A stretch of 64,000 nucleotides of DNA, from contig CM055607.1 in assembly GCA_029379385.1 (NCBI GenBank), forward strand, positions 9,982,001-10,046,000, given 5' to 3'. Of the stretch, positions 28,985-39,900 are shown in pieces (the first letter of the stretch is position 1; the number at the start of each line of letters is the position of its first letter). Position numbers and translations under genes: made by a program. This stretch comes from Quillaja saponaria (taxonomy: Eukaryota > Streptophyta > Magnoliopsida > Fabales > Quillajaceae). The notes below the pieces were generated by a model, which was not told where the DNA came from, did no database searches, and worked only from the letters and a program-made list of their open reading frames with translations.

Positions 28985-30115
28985 ATGTCTTCGGCCCGCG
29001 GAAATCCCGGGTTTGATGGCGGTGGTGCCGCTGTCGCCCCTCGTCAGTACTTCTGCCATCAGTGCAATCGCACTGTCTTCATCAGGTCTTCTCCTAACTC
29101 CGATCTCGTTTGTCCCGATTGCAACGGAGGTTTCCTTGAAGAAATTGAAAACCCTATTCCTAGCCTCAACCCTAACACTGGTAATCCTTTCTTCTCCTTC
29201 ACGTCCGAGTTTGGCGGCGGCGGCGGTGGTGGTGCAGGAAGTGGTGGCTTTCCCCTTCTATTCTCAACCACCAGTGGAGGAGTTAGTGGCGGTGGGCCTG
29301 AATTTAACGAAATGTCTTCTCTATTTGGCGGCGGACCGAACCGATCGCCTCCGTTCCAAGACGCTGATGCTTTCAATCCCTTTATGTTTCTTCAGAACTA
29401 TCTTCAAACCCTAAGAGCTGGTGGTGCAAGTGTTCAATTTGTTGTAGACTCGGGTGACCCATCAGGGACGTTCCGTTTTCCCACCAATCACAATCTTGGT
29501 GATTACTTTTTTGGACCCGGACTTGAGCAATTGATACAACAACTTGCGGATAATGATCCAAACCGATATGGAACGCCACCAGCTTCGAAATCTGCAGTTG
29601 AGGGGCTTCCTATTATCAAGATTACGGAGGAATTGTTGTCTTCAGATTCGTCGCAGTGTGCCGTGTGTAAAGACACATTTGAGCTCGGGGAAGAAGCTAA
29701 GCAGATACCGTGTAAACACATTTACCATTCGGATTGTATTATACCTTGGTTAGAATTGCACAATTCTTGTCCTGTTTGTCGGTACGAGTTGCCTACAGAT
29801 GATCCCGATTACGAGCAAAGGGCTCGAGGAAACCCTGCTTCTGGAAATCGTAGTCAATCTGCAGGAACTGGTCGGTCTGCTGACTCTTCCGAAGGTGGTA
29901 ATGCTGCTGGTGGTGATGGAAGTGGGGCATCGCCTAGGACGTTGGAGAGAAGGTTTAGTATCCAATTGCCATGGCCGTTTAGAGCATTTGCTGCTGCCGA
30001 GACAAGCAATAGTGGCGGCGGAAATAATACTGGAAACAACAACGGGCAACCCACCCCTGATAATAGGGGGAATCAGAACTTCAACTCAGAGACCAGACAA
30101 GAAGATCTTGATTAA
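28985..30115 (+). CDS. RING-H2 E3 ubiquitin ligase with N-terminal zinc ribbon (RING1-like)
   Basis: This is a probable E3 ubiquitin-protein ligase of 376 residues encoded in one exon. An N-terminal zinc-ribbon type motif has C24-x2-C27 and C43-x2-C46 (YFCHQCNRTV, LVCPDCNGGF). A Gly/Pro/Phe-rich low-complexity middle follows, then the conserved QLADNDPNRYGTPPASKSAV stretch. The C3H2C3 RING comprises C225, C228, C243, H245, H248, C251, C262 and C265 (CAVCKDTFELGEEAKQIPC, HNSCPVC). All eight ligands and the Trp before the sixth loop are present. The tail is Ser/Gly/Asn-rich with the motif RRFSIQLPWPFRAF. This order is that of the plant RING1-like/RDUF group, often cytosolic. I used the first ATG after the CT tract. 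A strong donor (CACAT|GTAAGT at 30136) 20 bases past the stop suggests a spliced 3' untranslated region. Confidence 0.93.
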   Translation: MSSARGNPGFDGGGAAVAPRQYFCHQCNRTVFIRSSPNSDLVCPDCNGGFLEEIENPIPSLNPNTGNPFFSFTSEFGGGGGGGAGSGGFPLLFSTTSGGVSGGGPEFNEMSSLFGGGPNRSPPFQDADAFNPFMFLQNYLQTLRAGGASVQFVVDSGDPSGTFRFPTNHNLGDYFFGPGLEQLIQQLADNDPNRYGTPPASKSAVEGLPIIKITEELLSSDSSQCAVCKDTFELGEEAKQIPCKHIYHSDCIIPWLELHNSCPVCRYELPTDDPDYEQRARGNPASGNRSQSAGTGRSADSSEGGNAAGGDGSGASPRTLERRFSIQLPWPFRAFAAAETSNSGGGNNTGNNNGQPTPDNRGNQNFNSETRQEDLD

Positions 30116-33100
30116 GGACTTTCTTAGTGGCACATGTAAGTTCGGAACTTCCTTCTCATTCTAATGCACTTCCTTTTTTTCATTTGTTTTACTGCTGATT
30201 AAGGTTGTCTTTGTTATGCCATGGATCTTCATCTTCCTGTTGCTAGCCTAATCTGTATCTGTGGCTGGACAAACTGATTTGTTTATTCTTCCATGAATGA
30301 CTGATTTATCCCAAAAGTAGAATGGTTATGTAGTGCTAAAAGTCATAGATACCTCCCATCGTTTATTTATGTTGTTACTTCTTTGTTGAGTGAATTGGAA
30401 ATGTCGGAGTACCTTCATAGGATAACATGTGCGTTGGTCGTGCTTTACAAAGACATTGACTTTTGCAATTGATCAAAGTCATTGCATCGTATAGAAAACA
30501 TATTTCTAACATGTGCCTTTCGTGTGTTGGATGCTGTCTAACTCCAAAATAGCACAAAGCTATAGTGGCATAAGTGGGGCAACAATGGTTTAATTCCTCA
30601 AGATTATCAATGGTTCTTATAGACAATATGGGAGAACATTTTGTGGTCCATAATATATGCTTGCAATAATGGAGGTCCACAGAAGAAAATATGAAAATCA
30701 TGGCTGGGATAGGATCTTCCTCCTCATTTGAATGGTTTGAGTCAACGCTATAATCTGTAAGCTTGAGTGCTTTAGGATCTTACTCCCTATAGAATTGCAG
30801 ATTCTAATAGAATATAGATTCCCATCTTTAAGTGCTGGAGTCACTATATGGTGCCTAACTAAGCTTTAGGTATGAATTGTGTACAGACTACGGAGGTTGT
30901 TTTTTTTTCTTCTGAAAAGTATGAAATCTAAAATTGTCAACAGACTTTCTTTACTAGCATTTTTTGAGAGTATAAAACTTCTGACTGCAGTATCACTTTA
31001 GACATAATAGGAAAGGTATAGGTCGGCAATTGAGAGTGCTTAGTGGTCTTAAAAGTGATTTGGTATCATGTAGATCTAGATTGACATAGTTTTTTACTTC
31101 CTATGCAATTCTTCTGGAAGTAATTGCCAAGCTTGCAGAGCCAGGAAATAAAGTAATAAAAGAAAAGAAAGGGTCTGTGCTTGACCTTTTATGTGTTCTT
31201 CCATTCATTTCAGTTCATTTTTCCATGTAATTCAAGTTTTATTTGTTTTTATTCACTTTACATTTAGGTTAGTTGGATTTTAGTTTTGTTGCAAACATGA
31301 TGCCTAGATACTTATTATTATTTTTTTTCCTGAATGGTAAATAGGTTTAAACTTAGCTCCTCTCTTCCCTAAATAAAAGAATGCTAATTTATTAACTAGG
31401 TATCCAGAAATTGAATATGTTACCTTTACATCAGAAACTTCATGATGAAATGTTTCAATAAAAATGTCTGACATAGAAGAACACCTGAAGCTTATGTTTT
31501 TTTTTTTGGTATGTTATATACCACCTAGTGTTGGATTTCTTGTTTTCAGCTAAATCTGTTGAATTATCCATATGACTGTATTCATGTTACTCTAGTGCTC
31601 GGTACAACTCCCCCACCGTGGTGCTTATACCGAAGTTCTCTCTGTGGAACATGCTTATTAGTTTACTTAGATTAGGTATTTTGTGCCCAGTGATTCAGGA
31701 AATTATTTTTACAAGGGAAATAGTCAGTTCCGGAATTATGCTGGTAATATTTGTCTTCAGAGGAAATGTCACTCTTAGTGTTTCATCTAGTTAGGGAATG
31801 CTAACTTATGATTTTACCAAGGGTGCAATTTAATCATTTATGTTGTCAATTGAAATTTAGCCATTCTTCCTTTATTAGAAGATTGGGGCGGAGGCTGGGG
31901 CAGGGTTGAAATCATGCCTTTTATTGTTACTAGTGTGATGTACCGTAACCTCGGTAACCAGTCCCTTTAAGTTGAGGGTGCAATTTAATCATTTATGTTG
32001 TCAATTGAAATGCCATTCTTCCTTTATTAGAAGATTGGGGTGGAGGCGGGGTTGAAATCATGCCATTTATTGTCATTAGTGTGATGTACTCACTAACCAG
32101 TCCCTTTAGGTTGATGTAAAGTTGACCACTTGATAAGTTTCTATTTTTTTGTTTTTACCCTTTTGCAGTTAGTTGTGCCAGTGCAATCTTTCATGAGAAG
32201 AATTTCATTCTCAGTTCTCTTTTGACAGGTATGAAGAGTGGTTTAAATCTTCAGCGTTGATGAATAGAAAAGATGTTACATATCAGTGATTAGTGACAGT
32301 TGCTAATGATATCTGTTATAATAAACATTAGTAACTGTTTGTTTCCATTTTGTTTTTGTTTTTGTTTTTTTTTTTCCAGAATTCTTTATATATATTCAAA
32401 CTATTTTTGAGAAATTTTATGTGCATTATTGTTTTGAATATTCTGTAAAAGTGTTATCATCTAGGATTTTTTTAGCTGGCTCTTCTATCTGATAACGTTA
32501 TCTGCTGCCATTTTCTTATGGCTAATAAACTGTTTGATGCTGTTTACCTGTTTATTCTTCTGTCAAACACAAGTAGTTCCTTTCCCTGTCAAAAGAAATG
32601 CAGTCTATAACATTGATCATATTTGTAGTCGTAGGAATAACTGTGTACCTGTAAATAGAATTAAAACAATAATACAATTTATCTTTATTACTTTACCAAT
32701 AATGAATATATAGGCTGATAGTTCAGATATCTTCAGTAACAGTATGTTACGGAGATTTGAAGGTTAGTACAATTATATTTACCCTTTTTAAGGTAAAGAT
32801 TAACAACAGTTTGAGGAGTGATACTCAATATTATTTAAGAAGTGAAAAATTTACATAAATGGGTTGTGGGTAAATTGAACCTTGCAGTTCAGTAATTGCA
32901 AGCAGCCGTTGGTACTATGGTTGGTACTATGTCGATTCTTTTGCATCAACAACCCCCCACACTTGGCAATGTATTGTTACGTGAACTGTTATAAGTATTA
33001 CCAAACTTTCCTTGACAACAACTGCAATATGGACATGATCAATCTTTGAATGTGAACTGTTAAAGTGTCACAATCAAACATCCGAATGGGCGTTTAAGAA

Positions 33101-33966
33101 GTGTGGAATGGAAGGTCAGTAAGATATAGGCGTATAGCTGTAGTGCCAGAGAGCAAAGTTGGGTGTAACGACCGAGTTTGGTAAATGGATGGCACAGAAG
33201 TATTGTGGACATTAATACTATATATTGTGAAATGAATAGATGTTGGATAGGCTGTAAAGCTTTATGCACAACGCTCCAAGGCCTGCCATAAAGATACTGG
33301 GCCGGGGCCTGGGCCAGATTTTGCATAGATCCAGCTGTGATGAGAATCTTTGAGGGAACGGAGAAAGCAAGTTGAAAGTGGATCTTGGTTTAATTGTTGA
33401 GACTACCTCCATAATTGCATAAACGCATCACCCAAACTGAATTTGCAAACCCCCGAAACAAATGAACGATGGAAAAAATGAAAACCAGTAAACATGAAAT
33501 AAGCTTTCTAAGATAACAAATATAATTCACTTGTGAGAAGGAATTAACATCGTTTTAACTGATGACACGTTAATAGTCCACATTCCATGATATTACCTAT
33601 TATATAACTAGTATTCTTTATCACAAAAAAAAGTCATATCTAAAAGAAAACTGCGCCTGAGTAATCCCCATTTGAGCTGATCAATGGTAACAAGCCGCCA
33701 GGTTAGACTCAGCATTCTCCACAAGATCAGAGAAAATATTCGAAACAGGTAGGGGTAAGCATACATCTCTCCAAAAGTATGATTCAAGAACCCTATTTGG
33801 CTTAAATGCTACATGCTAAATTGAAAAAATTAGTCTACATCTATAACACATCTCTCCAAAACTATGCCGTTCGTTGTTCCGTACAAGAAAATAATGGCTT
33901 CTTTTCTTTTCTTCCTTTTCTTTGGTTTTGGGGTGGGAATGGGGGAAGGGGTTAGAAAGCCGAGAA
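30116..33966. other. RING-gene 3' region and intergenic DNA
   Basis: No further coding gene is visible. A 3'-UTR intron may run from 30136 to an acceptor near 32167 (TTTTGCAG) or 32228 (TTGACAG). The region holds a two-copy tandem duplication (31821-32114). The last kilobase is the 3' flank of the minus-strand STT3 gene. Confidence 0.5.
31821..32114. repeat. Two-copy tandem duplication (155 bp and 139 bp)
   Basis: Copy one (31821-31975) and copy two (31976-32114) both begin GGGTGCAATTTAATCATTTA. They run through AAGATTGGGG, GGTTGAAATCATGCC and AGTGTGATGTAC to CCAGTCCCTTTA. The second copy has a few short deletions and substitutions. The copies are directly adjacent. Confidence 0.9.
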
Positions 33967-36900
33967 TTACCACCTGTTATTAGGTGGTTTGACCTTGTAA
34001 ATGCGAACTATCCAATTGGATGTGGTGAATGCCTCTTCCAAGTACTCGAGTTTGATATCTTTATTTCCAATTTCAACTCCCCTAGCACGATCATACCTGC
34101 CATGCCAAGATGTGTGATTGTTATATCGTAATAGTTTACAAAAGAAAGACATCAAAACACAAGGAGTCATTCAGTGAAAGAAATATATATAAAATTAAAC
34201 TAAACTGCATGGTGGCACCTCCAAGTAGCGATTAAGAATTTCAGAAACTCTAATTCATGGCCAAACAATAATTTTCTGAACAATAAAAAAAATTGACATC
34301 AAACAGACCCAACTGACCCTTTAAAATTAAGTAGAAACGTCAGAAAATTACTCTGGACCCAAGTTCCCCCATGATTAGCCACTCTAATAGTTGCCCATTC
34401 CCAAGCCTCTACAAGGGCACATCTAAGCTTTCTTGTCATTCTATCATAAGTTTGGGTCAACTCAACTAAATCCCAACTGCTTTGAGTCTAGACTAGAGTT
34501 CTCACTCTGAACTGATAAAGATTCATATATGAATCAACTCATGTCATACAGCCCATATTTAAAGTAAGAAGTCCAATTCACTTCATGACTTCTACCACTA
34601 TCACACTTGGCCACTCTAATCTCTAATCTCTATAATCTGCATGACTTACCTCTGTTGTAGCTTTCTTGTGATTCTATAACAGACTGGGGTCAACTCAACA
34701 CAGTCCCAACACCTTTTGAGTCATTTGTTCTCTTATGGAACTACAGATACAAATGTCAATCAACTTAAGTTAATCAGCCCCTACCCAAAAGCAAGTTGCC
34801 TTCGCCTCATGGCTTTACATCTGCTACATCCGTCCTCCCTCTTGTTTTATCTGTATCTCTTACTTCATCTGGCGCTTTCACATTGAACCTCTACGTTGTA
34901 CATAATTATCTTTAATCAAGTATCAACATTCTCCTGGCTTATCTTCAATTGCATACTACTCTCATCTTTTAAACAAGTAAATAAACAGTTTCCAACTCAT
35001 TTATCTCAGCTTGTTTTTCCACATTTCGCTACTCACTTACCTTAACATCTTTTACAAGTATCAACATTTCCCAGCTTATCCTAAAGTTTCATACTACTCT
35101 CATCTTTAAACGAGTACTTAAACATTTTCCAACTCATTTTATCTCAGCTTGTTTTTTCACATTTCGCTACTCCTCAACATTTTTTGAGTATCAACATTCT
35201 CCCTGACTATCCTAAAACTTCATGCTATCTCATCTTTAAATGAATACATAAGCATTTTCCAACTCATATTATCTCAACTAGTTCCACATTTTGCTACTCA
35301 TCCACCTTAACACATCTCAGCTACAATAATCACAGGGGTATCTTGTTTCTTTTTGGGCAACATTCAACAGTATAAAGCAAAGCAGATCGTATTGCAGTGA
35401 AAATTTCCTATAACTTTAGAGGTTTTTTCTCATCAGAAAAGAGAACAAAAAAGAAAAAGCTTTAGAAGTGTTTTAGCAATCTGACAAAAGCTGTTATTAT
35501 TTAATCCACCAAAACCTATAGTATGAGAATACATCCCCAGTCTTAAGTCTAAACATTCTCTGTACAATGGATACCATATGTGAAAGCTCCACTGAGCAAT
35601 TCCTGACCTCAAACGAAATTTCTTTTTCTGTCAAGCAAAGGTCCTATAGGTTTCCTATTTTCATCATATTTGTTGCCTGCTTTACCTTAAAATTCCTAAT
35701 ACATCATAGTTTCTCAAGGGGTTTCCAACTTCCCTTAACATTCACAGTGCATCTTACAAAGAGTTTCTATCATAAATGGGGATACCAGGTTTCCACTGTG
35801 AGTATATGGTATACTGCATACACTAAGCAGCTAGTCCTGCCTTTTCTTAAATCTCAGTCCTTCACTAAAACCCTCTGACTTTTCATCTTCAGGAGACACA
35901 GCTCATGTTTCTCTCTCCCCTAATTCTAGCAAGCTTGGGAAGTCCTTCTGCTTATCAATTTTCCCCAAATTAATAGTGCAAGTCCCTGTGAGCTTTAGCT
36001 TTACCCTGCTTACAGTCTTCTTAACGTTCTTCTTGGTTGCTTTGTATTAATAAACACTCCCTTCAATTCTACAATAGATCAAGTTCTTAAGAAACTTATA
36101 AATAGTCAAAGATCAAATTCTTAAAATAATTCCTTTTGTGAACTCGTTGATGCTTGGAAATCTTCATTCGAACATCATCTTTCCTTGCACGTGGCCACCT
36201 TCTTGTTCCCATGCATCTTCATCCAGTGCCCTTATCAAGAACATTACTTCTTTCTTTTTCCTCCTTACAAATTTACCACTTAATTCTTCAGTCTGTAGCT
36301 CTGTTTCTTTCCCATTTCTTAATGCAAAATCACAGATATCCAGTACCACCACCATCTAGGTAAATCACTATTTTCACATAACAAAGAGGGTTGGTATATG
36401 TTTTAAAAAGTACAACATGCACCATTATTGATTCATACATTATGAAGAAACTCATCATCCTTATGACTTGTGCTATTGCACTTGAAAATAGATAGTTTAA
36501 CCATTGCGCCAGATAAAGGCCCTACAAAAATAGTGTTCCAAGTACGTTTTCTGGTAAAGATAAGGCACAAATCATACCTAACATAAGCCAGGCATCCAAA
36601 AAAATATCAACATATGAGTTGAAAACTAAAACTTCTTTTCTTTATCCAAAAAATATAAACAATTTTGGAAATTTGATCAGAAGCATAATGTAAACGTGTA
36701 ATCGAAAGCTGTTGGGATCAAATAGAATTGCAAAAAAGGATTAACCCCCCTCTTAGGTTTAAGGGTAAGAGTAAGACTGCAGATTGTAGACCAACCAGCT
36801 GCCTATGTCAGTTAATTGCCAATTTAAATAGGAGAATAATAAGGAGGTTTCAGCTTGAATAAGCTGATATGTGTTGTAGAGATACGATATTGCTAAACAA

Positions 36901-39900
36901 GTAATGCATGTCCATACATGTGCTTGTGAGTGCTCCTCCAAGTGCATATGCATTTACTAACTTACCCTGGTGGTTTGCCATATTCTGTAGTGAGCTCTCC
37001 AAACCGATAATATGACAGCTTATACCTAACAACCAAAGTAAAATCACCATGCATCAGAAAACCACATTGAATGTAATAAAGCACTTCTAGACTATTCCAG
37101 ATAAGAGAACTTTTTAGTTAAGTATCATTACTCTAAGATCCTACTCTTTCCTTTTGGTAGGAAAATTTACGCTTACCCATAACTCGGATACCAGGCCAGT
37201 CATGGGGAGGGAGCAGGGAAGTTAAACTTAATCTTTGAATGTAAAAGTTATCATGACCCAACTTGAAACCCAGGGGGATGATTACTCCAAGCTAGCTCTT
37301 GTATTTTTGTTGGCATGATTATTTGTTTGTAAAGTCATAAAGGAACTTTAAGTTCTTCCCCTTATTAATATTTATATTTCGAAGTGAAAACATCCTTACC
37401 TCCAAAAACTTCACATTAATCTTGTTGGACCTCTCTCCCTCACTCGACACGTTAATGTTACATACATATTATCCCTTTTCCTCCAATTCCCAGATAAGAC
37501 ATGAAATCAATACAAAAAATATCAAACTGAGAACAATATCTTGATTGCTTCGAGTTTTTCCCAAATTACTTTCCCTAATTATTTGCAAAGGCAAACAGTT
37601 TGATAGACACAAAATAACTGGGATATGTGACAGCATTCCAACACAAACCCAAATTGACCTCCCTACAACAGTTACCTATAACAGTAGTAAGAAACTTACA
37701 TGAGACAGTTCAACATCTTGGGAGCTGCGCCTTTGTCTACCCGATACTCGCCATTGACAAGGTAATCAGGTTCCTTTATTACAGGAAAAACTCCACCTCC
37801 GATTCTCACCATCCACAGAAATCTACATGAAAAGATGAGCATTTTATAATAAATGAATGAGCTATTCTCACAGGGAACATAACACAATGGCAAAAAAGAC
37901 AAAAAAGGAAATGATAAACTAATTCAAAATACTCAGTAAAATTAATTACACAATTAATCACTTATATTTGCATGTTAACAATAAAGAGACTATAAGTAGA
38001 GAAAGATCTAATAATTCATGTTTCCCCTTGCATAAATTAATTTGGAAGGCTAAAGTTCCATCTAAGGTTGAGGCTTTTGTTTGGACTGCAGTTCTCAATA
38101 ATAATTTGCTGCAGTTGCGGAGACCTTCAACTGCTTTATCCTTTCATATTTGTGTGATGTGTTTTCAGAGTAATGAGACTAATGGGCAACTCTTCTGGAG
38201 TAGGCTTTTTGATATTTTCAACATTCGCTGGGTCTGTCTGGGTCCTTTGCAAGATCTTTTGATGACACGGTATCGGAGCTTTGGGGGAAGAAGGATGTTA
38301 AATGTTTGTGGACACGTGCCTTCTTTGCAGTGATTTGGAATATGTGGTTGTAATGTAATGGGTTATGATTGTAATCACTTAATGCATCATCTTTAGGATA
38401 AGATTGTCTTCCTTGCTTCTCTTTGTTGCTACGCTTCAGGAGCATTTCAAGGTGTTTGATTGGCGAGTCCTCTTGTTTTAAGCTCGTCTTTTTCTTTTCT
38501 ATTTTTTCACTTACTTCTCCTTGTCACCATTGCCACATACAAATTTTTGACCACTACTATAGTCAAATTGATGCTACTAGGTATAGAGATAGTTTCTCTT
38601 TCTAATTCTTATTTCACTAGAAAGAGCCCAGGAAATATGCAAATTCAATGATTGATGTTGGTGATAATTTTACTATTATCTAGATGGTATAATAATTGGC
38701 CACAATAACAACAGGAACAGAAGGAGGCACAAGCTGACCATAATAAACACTGTATCTTTTAACCTTTCTAAGATAAAGATGACCACTAACAAGAAAACCA
38801 TGAAACTATTAAATACATGAAGCAATATTTTTCAAATGCAGCAGGAAATTTTCAAACGTGAGATTTCAGATGCCCTTACTTGTTAATATCATCAGAAGAA
38901 TAACCAGAAACACCTCCGAAGACAACTAATACATAATCCACATCCAGTGATCTCATTATCTCATATGCCTCGTCCTCATATGAAGACATGGCACGCCCAA
39001 CAGTTGCAATATGAGTATTATTCCATGTGTTATTGTCAACAATAACAGTTCTGTTTCCCATAGCAGTGATCTGATAGCCATAATCCCACCATGACATCAC
39101 CTTTGCATCTTGTGGAGTATTCTGCCGAAGCCAAAAGTAGGCCTCACGGTAATCATCAAAGATAATCCTGTTTCCATGGGCACCTCTTGCTGCCAAGACA
39201 ATTGAGGGAGATGAGTATGCCTCTGACGTTACCCAGGTACAGTGGGTAGCATATTTACTAAGAAGGTAGAAAGCACCAAGAAGCAACGCAATAGCTCCAT
39301 TTCTTTGGAAAGGCTGGGAATGGTCAACTAAACCCTGTTTGATCATAATTGCAAGCAACTTAGTTAGTCATATAACCAAAATAAAATTGAAAGGAGGAAA
39401 CCATTAATTCATTATACAAATTTCAACATTCTAGCTAAGTTCTCTATTTGATAGAGCATCACTAGGGAAGCTAAGAAACATAATTGGTAATTCCAAACTA
39501 TCATGAAGGTCCACACTAGGTGATTAAGTCGTATTGCATTATGAACGAATACTTCCTTTTAGTTTCTGATGCAAAGATTTACTGCTTGATCACATGATCT
39601 AAATAAGCTTTGAAACATTGATGCAATATACTAAAGACATAGTGAACTCAGTTCTGAAGCTAGATGGAAATAATCAGAAACTGGAGCTCTCATCTTACAC
39701 TTGGTACAGCTACCTATCCTTTGCTAACAGTTTCAAAAGTGTCTACATTGCCTCCAAATGATTAATTCTATTGAAAAATTTCCACAACAAACAGAAATAA
39801 TACTCATTAACATTTGATATCACGTGCCTATTCCATGTAGACTAGCTCCATAACTTCAATGGAGGAAATCACTCAACTCTCAAACTATTAAGGATTTAAA

